Source: Liolophura sinensis
Lineage: Eukaryota; Mollusca; Polyplacophora; Chitonida; Chitonidae
Assembly: GCF_032854445.1 (NCBI RefSeq)
Contig: NC_088303.1
Location: 13,213,501-13,277,500 of the forward strand
Direction: 5' to 3'
DNA length: 64,000 bases
In this document: one piece after another, positions 1 to 12,152 of the stretch
Layout: every line of letters begins with the position of its first letter
How positions within the stretch are numbered: position 1 is the stretch's first letter
Translations under genes and position numbers: made by a program
The notes under the pieces: generated by a model
What the model was told of the DNA's origin: nothing
The model's input: the letters and a program-made list of their open reading frames with translations, nothing else
The model's database searches: none

Positions 1-1891
1 TTCTACAGCAAATTCGTAACCTTGAAATCAAAAGCCACGCTGCCGTGAGATCATATATGAATACCTGAGAAAGACAGTATATTTAGAAAAAACAGAGTAC
101 CTCATTGTTTGTCAGGCAGTGGCAATGGGCGTCTAGAGTAATTTGTTTTACAACTGGTGTACCAACATGCCGAAAATTCATTTCATCCACTATGTTACAG
201 CACATTCATCTTCACACCATGTATGTTTGTCCTAAAAGTTTAACAATGGCATCGTTTAAAACCCAATGTTTTCACAGATCCGCTGGTCCTTCTGTTTAGT
301 ACCACTAGTCAGTGTGCCTCAGTACTGCTCGTTACGTCAGTGCATCGTTAGATCAGTTCGTACGGCTAATGGCTTATAACCCTGTAATTGCACTGCACAA
401 CAACAAGACCTCTTTAAAACCATGGGATCTTTTTTGTTGTTATGGCTGTTTCCTCGGATATGCCAAAGTTGAAAGAATAAGATGGCTCAGTAATGTTTTT
501 TCTAGAGTGAATCAGACATATTGCGCAGAGAGGCGGGCTCATACATTTCCATGGCGTCCACCTCATTACCTGATAATCTTACCTGACCATCGTCTGCGTC
601 CATTTCGGGATTGTAAACTCCAGGCTACTCAAAACACTAAGATTCCCGTCGTCAAATGGCGAACTTTGACGGCTTGTGTTGCTCTTAGCCTGCCTCAATC
701 CTGGTCACATTGTTCCCCGACCCACCGTTGTTGTTGTTGTTGACGACGTCCTTGTGGCACAGTAATAGAGACAGAAAGACGGTCGGTTCGCCAGAGAGCA
801 CGCTGACAGTTGACTGACCAGCATGACTGTATTGACTATACGAGAAATACTTTACAATCTAAATGCCCAAACATTTGTGTCTTCTAGAAGATGTAAGATG
901 CCTTTCGAATAATCTTTTCGAAATGCCGTAACATTGTGTGACAAATATAGATCTCAACGACAATCTGAAACGTTATAGGCCTCCGGTTTGTTTACACCCA
1001 TTCAAGTATTATTTGGTTGAATTATGTTTAGACATTGTCGAAGGGTGCTATAAATCGTGAGTTATATGGCGTCCCTTATCTCACAAGACATGTAAGAGAA
1101 GATTTTGGGAGGGCCAACATAATAATTCGCCAGCTTTACAGCAGATTCTCAGTCGTAAAGGCATTAATGACCAGACAGTAATCCCCTGTGAAGATTCGAC
1201 TAGAGTAACCCTACAGCGTTATATGCGATTAGTCAATTAACTCGGGGCCCAATAATTTTTTTTCACCATGTCACTTTTGTGGCTCCGTATATAATTTACA
1301 CATTTACACATGAAAGCAAACTGGAGTGCGTGGAAGAGCAAACGGCCCGGAATAGAACGGTGCCAACTGAGAGGTCTACGTTCTTTGCCTGACATTGGAG
1401 TCAACAGCAGCGACGAACATATTAAAAGTACGCTGAAAAAATATGTGGAAATATACTAAGTCATCATTCATAAGGAAAAGATCTAGTACCAGAGAGCACG
1501 GAACTGACATCAGAGACGTACGATAGGAAGGCGAGAATTTCAAAATCTCAGCACTGTTCTGTAAATTTCCGAATCAGAAGCATAAAACTTGGAAGGGGTC
1601 CTTTTGAGAATACAGTACAGTGAATTAACGAAATCACTGTGGAGAACAGGTAGTACTTTTAGAAATAGTTTGAATCCTGTTGTTTTTTTCTTTGGAAACA
1701 TAATTTTGTTTGAGTAAAGATATACGCCAAATTGTATAAAGAAGTGTTGCCATGAATTATTGTAAAGCTATGCTCATACGTAATATGTGGAAGCTACTTG
1801 TGTATCGAAATCATACATGAATCTTGCTTTAGAGCACACATGGTAGTTTATCATTAATTTGTCATGCTATTGTCATGTACAGCATAATTAG
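1..1891. other. No supported gene
   Basis: I see no recognisable coding exon here. Open frames such as the one at about 312-743 have no ATG start, no family resemblance and a low-complexity Cys tail. No SINE or tandem repeat stands out. Confidence 0.5.
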
Positions 1892-2150
1892 ATGTATTTG
1901 ATTGGTGATGTTCGCCGTACTCAAGAATATTTCATTTATTCGACGGCAGCCAACATTGGGTGGGAGGAATCCGGGCAGAACCCGTGAGAAGCCCAGGACC
2001 ATCCACAGGTTGCTGGAAAACCTGCCCACGTAAAACCGGAGATCAAGCCAGCATGAACTGGACTTGAACTCACAGCGACTACATTACTGAAAGGTTACTG
2101 GGTCATGGCGACACACTGACACGCTAACCACTTCGCCCACGAGCGGAGTT
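1892..2150 (-). mobile_element. SINE family A, old near full-length copy
   Basis: This is the reverse complement of the commonest repeat in the window, here called SINE-A. Its 3' tail (ATTTG ATTGGTG) comes first, then the body with GGGCAGAACCC and CCATCCACAGG, then the tRNA-like head with a B-box-like GAGTTCAAGTCC on the minus strand. The sequence is diverged from other copies and no target duplication is visible. Confidence 0.8.
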
Positions 2151-5056
2151 ACATAAGGCTGAAAATAACATTTGTAATATATTTATTTTTTCATTCGTGT
2201 TTAAGGCCGTGCTCAAGAAGTTTTTAGAAAGACACATTTGTGCTATACAGTAATAGCCCCCACTCTGCAGTGATATTTCTGTGTGTGACTCGAGTAGGCT
2301 ATCATTTTTCTTTTTTTTTTTTTTGACCTAAACATCGCTAACGCGAATGTAGACTATCTTCAGTAAATGATTGGAGCTTTAAATCGCGCGAAAAAGAGGT
2401 GTGAAACGGAACTGAAAAAGAAATGGCCTTAGGACTGAGCGCAGCTGTCAATTACAGTATAGTCAGTTAGGCTTATTGAGGTGCAGATTTTCTTGCACTG
2501 GGGCCGAATCCTCGAATTACCATACCAGATATTTTCTTGACATATAAATGACACGAAAGCCAATCGATACAACCTCCTACAAAATGGCATCTTCATAGTA
2601 TTTTGCCACCTTGGTACCAGTCAAATGCAGTATTCTGATGTCTTTTAGTATGTTTCTACCAGTGCAATTTCCATCACCAGTGATCGGTGCTTAATTTCAG
2701 ATGAAGTTAACCTTAAGTGGTACATTCAAAGGCGAGAAGGTAAGAAATACGAGTAACTACAAAATTGTTACCTTGTAGACGTGTTTGATCGATAATTTAG
2801 TGCCCAAATGTCCTGATAAGTTGCACATAAAAGTGGCCCATATCTTTTAAGAGGCTATTCTAGTAATTTTCTCCAATCATTTACCAAGAACAGGCATTGG
2901 TATTGCTTTTCAGTAAATAATAGGCTTGTACATGTATTATTTATTGTTTTGAAATGATTTTTAAAAGTTATAATGCGACTCGCTTTATAAATGTTAGGAA
3001 CTTTATTTTACCAATGCTGAATGGTGACACGTACAAAGGCGGGACTGATATTTTATGAAAAGAAGTTAGATGGACTATTTTTAAATAAAAGGAAACATTC
3101 AGTTAGATTTGTTATTTTTGCTAATAATCTGCGGTATAGCCTCATTAAATAGCGCTTTCTGACGATGGTTTGGAGCATCCTTGGTCGAACTCAATTTTGT
3201 CACACCGATAATGTTAGGATCATCTCGTTCTGCTGTTTCATCGGCGACGATTAAATGATAGAAAACCAACCTTTCTAAAGCCAATCTTATGCGGATCAGA
3301 AGTCAGTATGAGCTGTGTAAAGGCATCACTATCGGAGAGAGAGAACTGGAAAGAAATGTCTTGTACAACTCCCAGACAGTGTTAATCCTCAAACAAGATC
3401 ACACAAAGAAACACGAATACTCCTATATCAAATCAATACAGAACCGAATACTCTAAACTATGTAGTACAACATATATAGAGTATACAAACCAATGTAAGC
3501 AAAAAACAAAATACATAGTCTCTTGGATTCTCAATGGCAAGTCTCAGAATTGGGTAAGAATGTCCAATATTGTGAATTCTTCAAGTGAAAATTAATACTG
3601 ACATCAGGTTACAGTCGATCTTACCCAAAGGCACTCTGACAATGGATTGTATTAAACCTCTATGCGAGCCACATCCGTTAGAAACTGGTATAACAAACCC
3701 TTAATCTTTCAAAATGGACTTTCCCGACAGGCGAAAATGACGACTGTAAACTGCAAACTAACACTCGCGAGCTGGGCTACATAATTACCCTCGAAAAACA
3801 TACCAGAAACTTCTAGTTTATATGGCCATGTTTACAACAATTACAGCTGATTCTATTAATGACAGCTTATTTACTCTACAGAGACAGCATATATCCACTG
3901 TCTATGAGCATCCAGAAAGATCGCAAAAGCTGAGTTTAAACTGTAAGCGGCATCAGATCTAGGTGAAACAATCCTGGGTGAGTTCATTCATAACGCATAA
4001 CAATGCAATATGCACAATGTATTATATACCGAGTCACAATAGTTGGACAGGCCCGTGAGGCATTGTGCTTTGCTATAGCTCGATAACCACTTGGCCACTT
4101 TTCCACTTTATACCTGAGGGTAGAGGGAGATATTTATGAAAGCCCGTAACTAGATCATCATGCACAAACTGTTTTGTCCTGTTTATCTTTTATTTTATTT
4201 TTTATGTCAGTATCATAAAGGCTCACAAATATTGATAAATAGTTTAAGCATGGTTTTATTAATTTATTTATTTGATTGTTGTTTCTCACCATCAGCTGTT
4301 TTATTTATTTATATATATGCAGTTAATTTGGTTGTTTCTTAGCTCCATACTGAACAATTAGTCACTTACAAGATGGTCGTCAGCTTTATAGGTCGATGAA
4401 ACCGGAGTGACAAACTTTGCCAGGTTAGGGATTGACTTTTCCACATGTGAGATGTCCACAACATCTGGCCTCAATCACTCACTGACTCAGTGTACAATTG
4501 ATTTTCAATTTACTTACATGTTAAGGATTGATCTCACAGCACTGTCCCAAATCTCCGAGCCCGGAAAGATTCGGGCATGATAATCCTCGTTCTCTGAGAC
4601 TACTCCAGTCAAATTCCTGATAGAGGCCGACCGATGAAACCAAACCCATCCAGACAGAGACCGATGGAACTTTGAAGCTTCTGCAAAATGATACCACTAA
4701 ACAAACAGAAGAAAAAATCGAAAAAAGTCAGCCCAAAGGAGGAGAAGAAAATATATCTAAATATAAGGGGGAGATCACATTCGTAGTTCCCGACCAGAAA
4801 ACTTTAATTGTTGTGTTTATCCGTATGAATGGTTCTCGAGGATCGCTACATAGCGCGCCAGGCCATACGGGTGTCGTCGGCCACTTTTGGTCACCATAAG
4901 GTCCTACGAGCAGTGAGAGGGGGAAATGTAAAAATTTGAGCTGTTGTAAATGACTATTTGTAATGATTATCATAACATTTACGTTTAGTTGTTGACATTG
5001 TGGCTCTGACAACGGTTGTGACGAGAGGGTATTTTATATTTCAACGCAGGCCCGCC
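2151..5056. other. No supported gene; old dispersed repeat remnant
   Basis: No convincing gene. A stretch near 2965-3160 (GCTTTATAAATGTTAGGAAC ... GCGGTATAGCCTC) resembles 54905-55045 (GCTTTATAAATTTTAGAAAC ... TCGGTATAGCCTC), so both are probably remnants of one old interspersed repeat. Confidence 0.4.
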
Positions 5057-5472
5057 ATGTTTAAGGAGCTGAGCGCCATCCTGATTCTCGGCCTGATTTC
5101 TCCAGGTACAAATGCTGTTATTGAGGCATGTCACACCATTTTTTCATAGACTTAACAACACCAAACAGAATATGTCGTAAATATTTTTCATTCGGCATTG
5201 GGAATATACTTACGTATTTCAACAATTTCTATTCAGTTGATTTATTCCTGTACTGTCTTGTAAGTTGTCAGGATAAAGTTTGAGTTATGTAACCGTGGGT
5301 TTACGACAACAATATAGGTGTCAGCACGATTTTTTACACGCTTCACGTACACAGTGTGCCCTAACAGAACTAACTGCTTCAACACTGCAAAGCTGGGCGT
5401 CTTACCATGCCATTCCGCAAAGCCATGAGGTAGTTTTAAGAGTGAGTCGGCTAATGTTGTGAACTATTACAT

Positions 5473-5535
<63 letters not shown>

Positions 5536-7584
5536 TTATGGTGGGTGATAGTTGTGCTCCACCCATACTTGCAATTATACTGAGTTTGCCACCAAATTCA
5601 CACACACACTCACTATTAGGAAGCGATCCCTGCCTTACTCGTTGAATGATGGACAGAACGTCGGTGGGAAATAATGTCTTCTAAACTTTAGTGAACGAAT
5701 AAGAACAGTGCATCTGGCAAAAACTGGACCCCAGCCACTTCTACTGCCAGAAAGTCACTGATAGTTGAGTATACGTCACTGATGGTCGTGTATACGTTAC
5801 TGGTGGTTGTGTATACGACACTGATGGTGTATACATATGGTATATTCATACGTCACTAATGGTTGTCACTAATGGTTGCGGGCTTTATTATAATCTGTAA
5901 CGTTCAGCTTCAGGAATTAAATAATGCCTATTTCAAATGAAATTTTCAGACATTTGTGCAGTGGCAAATGTAATGAATGGTTATTTCATAAACTGTCCTT
6001 CAAACGATTTAAGAAAAGAATTAACAGATTTTCCATTTGATCTTACTACCCAATTCAATCCAATAAAAAGGCATGGTAAGCCATTATTTGATGTAGTTTT
6101 CGTTCAGAGAAGTCTTTAGCTAGAAAATTTCTAAAGTTCCATCTTTTCCAGGGGTGGATTAAATTAAATCGAAAGTGAATAAATTAACTGCTCCACCAGT
6201 GACAGCACGTCGCATTGCCAGTTATATTTAATACTGGTATTAAAACCAGTCATTTCCGTTACAGTTGTCAATACATCAACAACTCTGCACACTTAACAGT
6301 TAACTTTATACAGATAATATGTCAGGGTTCAGACAAGGCTAATCACACAGCATGTCCCAATGAGTCAGAGAGAATTTTCACCAAACATGATGGGGATGCA
6401 GATCCATCTTTTCTGAAAATGACTCTCGACCACAATTGTACTTCATGTCTAGCTCATGCTGGCTTCCTTTCCGGCCTTACGTGGGAAGGTCTTGCAGCAA
6501 CCTGCGGATAGTCATGGGTTTTTCCTGGGCTCTGCCCGGTTCCTACCACCATAATGCTGACCGCCGTCGTACAAGTGAAACATTCTTCAGTACGGCGTAA
6601 AACACCAATCAGATAAATAAATAAATTTTTGGTTTTGTTTAAATACCTTCTGATATTTCTTATGGAACTTTTGCAGCAGTTGTCCTGAGAAAAATTAAAT
6701 GATAGAGTTTCACCGACAAACTTTCACACTTGTGACATTAAAGATGCGTAAACCAAACGGTGTCTAAGCAACTCCATGACATCACTCTGCCTGAGGTGCA
6801 GGTTACTGCGTCTGGTACGGGTGCGGTTACCGGCTAGCTCTGTCATGGGTGCGGTTTATCGTGTTTGTCAGGGGCGCGGTTTATCGTGTTTGTCAGGGGT
6901 GAGGATTACCGCAGCTGCCAGATGGGCGCTTATCCACTCTGCCTGAGGGGCGGTTACCCACTGTGCCTGAGGTGCGGTTACTCGCTGTGCTTGAGGTGCG
7001 GTTGCCCGCTCTGCCTGAATTGTGGTTTACCCAGTCTGCCTGAGGTGCGGTTTACCCTGTCAAAGATAAGGTTTACCAGTTCTGCCTGAGGTACGGATTT
7101 CCCGCTCTGCTTGAGGTGCGGATTACAAGTTCCCGTTCTGCCAAAGGAAAGTTTAACCGCTCTGTCAGAGGGAAGATTTCTGGCTCTACCAATTTTCGTT
7201 GATTATTATGTTATTAATCAAATAGCCTTGATAGAGCGACTTGATAATGACCCAGGAACCTCTCACCAATGCAGGCGCTGTGAGTTTGTCCAGCTCATGC
7301 TGGCTTCCTCTCCGGCCGTACGTCTGCCAGCAACCGTTGATTTCCCCAGGGCTCTGCACGGTTTCCTCCCACCATGATGCTGGTCGTCGTCGTATGAGTG
7401 AAATACCAATCAAATAAATAAATCATATAGTCTTGAATAATGGTAGTTGGAATTTGTTTGCAGGACTCGGGTACGGCCGGCAGTGCACTATTTCTGATAT
7501 GGAATTATTTATTTCATGTTTTGATTCCTTTGGTTTCGCAAATGCAAGTCTGCCTGATTTAGCAACGCTGGTGTCATATTGCAG
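5057..7584 (+). CDS. Partial ten-Cys secreted protein gene, exons 1-2 only (copy 0)
   Basis: Two exons match the first two exons of copies A and B downstream. Exon 1 is 5057-5105: a good start context (CCCGCCATG), a short signal-peptide-like segment MFKELSAILILGLISP, ending in phase 1 at G|GTACAA. Exon 2 is 7464-7584: acceptor TTTGTTTGCAG, 39 full codons, ending TCATATTGCAG|GTAGCT in phase 2. It keeps the family's three cysteines (RQC, SCF, SYC) and the SFGF motif. No exons 3-5 are visible before copy A begins. It is either a truncated duplicate, or an alternative 5' module that could splice in frame to exon 3 of copy A (15967). A possible extra symmetric phase 1-1 exon lies at 5950-6075. Function unknown. 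Confidence 0.55.
5470..5537. repeat. (ATTT)n microsatellite
   Basis: About 17 uninterrupted ATTT units, in the intron after exon 1 of the partial family copy. It may be the tail of a lost minus-strand SINE-A, since that family ends in this repeat. Confidence 0.9.
5757..5880. repeat. Short degenerate minisatellite
   Basis: Irregular tandem units of about 22-25 bp built on TATACGTCACTGATGGTTG, with five to six degenerate copies. Confidence 0.65.
6441..6628 (+). mobile_element. SINE family A, 5' truncated
   Basis: Starts within the body (AGCTCATGCTGGCTTCC) and runs to the family 3' end ACACCAATCAGATAAATAAA. The tRNA-like head is missing. Confidence 0.85.
6781..7180. repeat. 24-bp degenerate minisatellite
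   Basis: Tandem units around CTGCCTGAGGTGCGGTTACC, clearest at 6935-7070 with period 24 and degenerate at both ends. One frame reads as an eight-residue repeat (YPLCLRCG-like), but this follows from the period being a multiple of three. It lies 280 bp before exon 2 of the partial family copy. Confidence 0.75.
7240..7428 (+). mobile_element. SINE family A, internally deleted copy
   Basis: Contains ATGACCCAGGAACCTCTCAC, the body, and the AATCAAATAAATAAATC tail. Both the tRNA-like 5' end and part of the middle are missing. Confidence 0.85.
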
Positions 7585-7913
7585 GTAGCTCAACTGTTTG
7601 TTTGTCCGCATCTGTAGTCACACTCTTCTCACACACTGTGTTCTGTCTGTGCCACTGGTATCAACCCCCAAAAATACACGGACCGGTAACTGAAATGTTA
7701 AATGCTGAGATATGAAGTCATAATGAAGCGCAGTAATGCTACATGTGTATTATTTGAGCCGTGTGTTTAGTAGAAATTTGTTTAATTTTGTATAATATTA
7801 CGTGAGCAATAACAGCAGAGCAGTTCATGAGACACGTGTTTAAATACTGAAATACAGACACAAAACAAAACTTGTGAGAAAGAGAGTAATAAATAAATGT
7901 AAGAAGTAGGCCC

Positions 7914-7985
7914 TAAAGGGTTTCCTCCCAACATAATGCCGGTCATCGTATAAGTGAAATGTTCTCTAATAATGAAATAAATAAA
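7914..7985 (+). mobile_element. SINE family A, 3' fragment
   Basis: Only GGTTTCCTCCCAACATAATG ... GTATAAGTGAAATG remains, followed by an A/T-rich tail. Confidence 0.7.
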
Positions 7986-8217
7986 TATATAAATACAGTG
8001 TATATAGATAATTGATTATCGACTTTGTATATCAGGAGAATGTACCAATTGAAAAAAAGAATAATATCCCTTCACTCAAATGCTGCCACCTAAACAAAAA
8101 ATAAAACAGAGAGTAACTACTTTCAAACGGCATAGAATATCCATAAGATTTATAGTCTGTTTCTTTTAGCCCGTCGCCTATATTCAACCATCTGTAAATC
8201 ACACTCCTTACCAAAAT

Positions 8218-8222
8218 TGCTT

Positions 8223-8253
<31 letters not shown>

Positions 8254-8375
8254 TTTTAATTTTATTTGATTGGTGTTTTACGCCGCACTCACGAATATTT
8301 CACTCATACCACGGCGGTCAGCATTATTGTGGCAGGAAACCGGGCAGAGCCAGGAGGAAACCCACGACCGTGCAG
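8218..8375 (-). mobile_element. SINE family A, 3' half
   Basis: Begins with a long TTTA tail, then ATTGGTGTTTTACGCCGCAC, CGGGCAGAGCC and CCCACGACC. The head half is absent. Confidence 0.85.
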
Positions 8376-8698
8376 AGGTTCCAAAATTCAAAAACATCAC
8401 ATGCTTTACACATGGATATTTTGAAAGTTAATATTCTTGCACAGAAAATTAACTTCTAATTCATAGTGTTCAACTACATATGCTCGGTCTTGACTGCAAG
8501 AACTCATTGCCTTGGATGACGTCATAAGTAGTCAAACACCTTTTGGCATACTTGATATTGCGCGGAGTAAAATATGTTTTAACGAAGGGCGACAACAGTT
8601 ACCTAAACCGCCATCGACTTTGATCTACAAAAAGAAAACCTCTTTCTCATATTTGACAAGATTCGCACGTTTTAGTATAGTAAAAATCCATAAATGAA

Positions 8699-8924
8699 GG
8701 GGCCTCCGTGGCTCACCAATGAGGCCGCTGTGAGTTCAAGTCCAGCTCTTACTGGCTTCCTCTCCGGTCGTATGTTGGATGGTCTGGCAGCAACCTGCGG
8801 ATGGTCGTGGGTTTTCTCCGGGCTCTGCCCGGTTTCCTCCCAAAATAATGCTGGTCGTCGCCATATAAGTGAAATATTCTTGAGTGCGGCGAAAAACACC
8901 AATCAAATAAATCAATAAATAAGT
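8699..8924 (+). mobile_element. SINE family A with target duplication
   Basis: Starts GGGCCTCCGTGGCTCA (A-box side; part of the head is deleted) and ends ACACCAATCAAATAAATC. It is flanked by a perfect 10-bp duplication CATAAATGAA at 8689-8698 and 8925-8934, so both boundaries are firm. Confidence 0.9.
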
Positions 8925-9502
8925 CATAAATGAACTTTATTTTATCTCTTGTAGTATATGATCTCACGGCAGTATGATTTTAGAGTTGGATGTTAAAAAA
9001 TTCTGTTATAAAAAACAAGGAAGTCGATTCGTGGAAACAGTGTAGGCTGTGTCGCTGCGTGTAGTTTGCTCTAACCACGTGCTGGTGCAGATATTGTAAA
9101 ACAAATTACTCTCCAAGCTCATTGTCCAGTTTGTCCAGCTTGCCACTGATTGTTTTTTAATAACTGTGACATTATGGAGTTTAACATTATGAAATAGACA
9201 AAGTATTCAAGCTGCAGTTTGTTCGCAATAATATAGACGTACAACATATCAATGTGTAGGCCTACAGCTTGTGTTGTTACGTGTCACGAAAAGGAATTTT
9301 GCTGGCAAGTATGGCTGATTTTACAGACAGATGAATATAGGCGACTGGCTAAAAGAGGTAAACTATAATACACTTAGCTGACGCGGAACAAACAGTTAAG
9401 AAAATTTGTTAGGGCATTATTCCATGACCGAATAATGTCTACTAATAAAGTGTAGCATGGCCTCCCTGAGCAGCCATACACGCTGTGCGGCGGCGCTTGA
9501 GA

Positions 9503-10370
9503 GGTGAGTTGGTGTGTGTCTGGAAGAAACCCAGCTGGTTCCACTCCCTGAACAAGTTCAGCTTCCAGTCGATAAAGTTTGAGTAGTTGTCTTAATTCTG
9601 GTTCAAATCCGCCATCCGATCTCATCCCAAACACGTTCTGTTGTGTTGTGTTAAGAGAGACACAGGCCCATAACACGATATTGGTGCCGCCCCCAGAAAC
9701 TCCTCGGTAACATAGCTTGTGTGAGGGGGAGGGGCCTTGTTATCGCATGTTAAATGTGAAGATAACAAAGCATTTTGAGTACATGGACTCTTGAGCATCA
9801 TTATGAACTTTGTACAACATGTTGACTTTTGTACAGAACAAGTTGTAAATTACTATGGCCATGTTTTTCAGTGAATATATGAGGACATGGACTCCTCGAA
9901 TACCTGATGTATACAAAACAACTTGTGAAAGATAACGGTAATGTTCGTCAGGGAATATAGCTGTATGTGTTCTTGGGAAAAATTATGTATTTTAGAGAAA
10001 CCAATCTGGAGAGAGTGAGTGAGTGAGTGAGTGCTTGGGGTTTAGTCTCCTTGTTGCAGGACGGATTTTGACCGCTCTTTTGATCCTGGATCTACCCCTC
10101 CCGCGCGGTGAGTTGGTGTGTGTCTGGAAGACACCCAGCTGGTTCCACTCCCTGCACAAGTTCAGCTTCCAGTGGCAAAAGTGGCAGTAGTGGCCTTAAT
10201 TTTGGTTCAGATACACCACTTGATCTCAGATAACATGTGAAGATAACACAGCATTGGGAAAAATTATGTATTTTAGAGAAACAAATCTGGAGAGAGTGAG
10301 TGAGTGAGTGAGTGAGTGCTTGGGGTATAGTCTCCTTGTTGCAGGACAGATTTTGGCCGCTCTTTTATCT
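9503..10370. repeat. Tandemly duplicated repeat segment with SINE-B pieces
   Basis: GGTGAGTTGGTGTGTGTCTG and the following 120 bp occur at 9503-9626 and again at 10107-10229. The flanking piece AAAATTATGTATTTTAGAGA occurs at about 9980 and 10261, each time followed by (TGAG)n and CTCCTTGTTGCAGGAC, the 3' end of SINE-B. This is a local duplication with an internal deletion in the second unit. I see no gene. Confidence 0.65.
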
Positions 10371-10951
10371 AGTGGTACTTCACTGAGACGACTTACCGAA
10401 GGCAAGTAAATATACCAAACCGATACAGATTACAACGCAAATTTTGCAGGATCAATATTGGGTACATAACTTGATGAGGGCAGCAACGTGGACTGTTTGC
10501 AGTATCTCGTATGCCCTAGCATGGGAAGGTGTTTCTACAATCTCAGAACAACACGTGGCACGAAATGTCCTCATAAACTTGTACGATTATATATCCAAAG
10601 TAATAGACAAAGAACACACTAGATGCGAGTTCGAAACCGGCATTTGACAGGGAATTTCGCTGTCACTGCTTGTGGGGCCAACGTGGCAATACGGGGTCAC
10701 TCTCGTTTGGCCGTTTCCTCAGTGTAACGTTAGTTGAAGACCACTTGTCTTTCGCCAAAAAGGTATGCAAAAAGGTCTTTAACTTGCCAGAGGGAGATGG
10801 TTTACCATATGTAAAACAGATCGTTTTTATATAAGTTTAAAATCTTGAATATGGTGTTAAAGAGACAAATTTCCTACGGCGAAACAAGTGTGCTGTTATT
10901 TTAAACGTCACCGACATAAAGTTGAGACTTTCACATGCCTGCTGACATGTA

Positions 10952-11253
10952 TCTGGCTTTGAGTGATCAATCGAATGTTCAGTTTCATCCGGGCTTCCCT
11001 TCGACCAACAGGGCACTCAAGTCGCTATATTTAGAAACATGGCCGAGCATGGACTTTTTTGTACGGGTTGCCTCCCATTGTAGTGTAAATAACCTGAGAT
11101 GTTCTGGCTTTGAGTGATCAATCGAATGTTCAGTTTCATCCGGGCTTCCCTTCGACCAACAGGGCACTCAAGTCGCTATATTTAGAAACATGGCCGAGCA
11201 TGGACTTTTTTGTACGGGTTGCCTCCCATTGTAGTGTAAATAACCTGAGATGT
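10952..11253. repeat. Perfect 151-bp tandem duplication
   Basis: Two head-to-tail copies, 10952-11102 and 11103-11253, appear identical by eye. The unit starts TCTGGCTTTGAGTGATCAAT. Such identity means a very recent duplication or an assembly artefact. Confidence 0.9.
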
Positions 11254-11605
11254 TCTGAGAACTTCACATTTTACTTCCCGTGTCTGTTCTCCATGGTACA
11301 AACCAAATCTCTAGCTGAGTTACGTCCCAGTTGACATGTCCGAATCCAGCTGTGCAGAGCCATTGCAAACTTTAATAAGGGTATTTATCTTGGTGTTGAG
11401 GGATAAATTCGGTCCGCTTCGTATCAGAAAAATATCCTCGACGGTGTTATCAAATTACAAACGCACCAGTGAACAAAATACCAGTAAATATTTTCCTTTA
11501 CGTGAAAGGTGCCGTTTAAATAGCCGGGAACAGAACATCGTCCACAGTGTCAGCTGTACGACATTATGCTGCGTAAATTGGGCAGTTGTTTCCAATGTTT
11601 CCAGT

Positions 11606-12152
11606 TGTTTACATTTAAAGCCAATTTTTGTGTTGGAGTGGAGGACCATACGCACCGCTCTTCGGAAGGTACCTGACAGATCTCCTGACTCAAGGCTGCA
11701 ACCAAACCATCGAGATTTTATTAGACACAATTTTTGGGCGGTGGTGGCATCATATAAGCGAAAGTTCTTGACTATAGTGTTCAGCAATCATCAGTCAGTT
11801 AATCAACATATCAGTTCCACGTGTTTGGTGTACATGTACATATACTTCGTTGAGGAGAGTGTTGGGTATAAAACTGTTTTTGGAATACGGTACAAGCAAC
11901 GGTGTTATAGTTTAAAGGACAATGTAATACTTATACGCCCACTCATTTTGAGCATATACGTTCATTATACGTTTATAGCAATACGTTCCTTATTAACATT
12001 TATAACCTCGCATATTTGGATCTCTTTGAGAGGCAAATTATTTCCGATAGCTAGGACTAAGTGACCTGGCCTTTGCACTTACGCTGAATGCGCTCAGCTA
12101 TGTTTGGTCAACCACAAATTGTTACCACTCTCGCCTGGAAAAGACGTGTTCT
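11606..12152 (+). promoter_or_regulatory. Duplicated 5' flank of copy A (likely promoter region)
   Basis: This stretch is closely similar to 24580-25122, the sequence directly before copy B, so the A/B duplication carried about 0.5 kb of 5' flank. The flank probably includes the promoter. A weak TATA-like TTATAAC lies about 150 bp before each start. Open frames here are not conserved in frame between the two copies, so I read it as non-coding. It includes a worn SINE-A-like piece (CATCATATAAGCGAAAGTTC). Confidence 0.45.

Noticed and set aside
312-743. 143-codon open frame
   Set aside because: It starts at GTG, has no recognisable domain, and ends in a TGT repeat (poly-Cys). Nothing around it resembles an exon structure.
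2702-2743. 42-bp segment between TTAATTTCAG and AAG|GTAAGA
   Set aside because: It looks like a micro-exon (MKLTLSGTFKGEK), but no partner exons or homologues are visible. Such splice pairs arise by chance in 64 kb.
8694-8967. Overlapping open frames on both strands at SINE-A copies (also at 22377, 39047, 45288, 55839)
   Set aside because: All lie inside SINE-A and recur with it. The element is tRNA-derived and non-coding.
10444-10647. 68-codon plus-strand frame after a TTTTGCAG acceptor-like site
   Set aside because: It starts at a non-ATG codon, has no family similarity or donor, and does not align to exon 3 of the ten-cysteine family, which I was looking for here.
11336-12064. Long open frame (about 240 codons) before copy A, with a partner at 24602-25036 before copy B
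   Set aside because: The two copies are homologous DNA, but insertions and deletions shift the frame between them and it overlaps worn SINE sequence. It fits duplicated promoter DNA, not a conserved protein.
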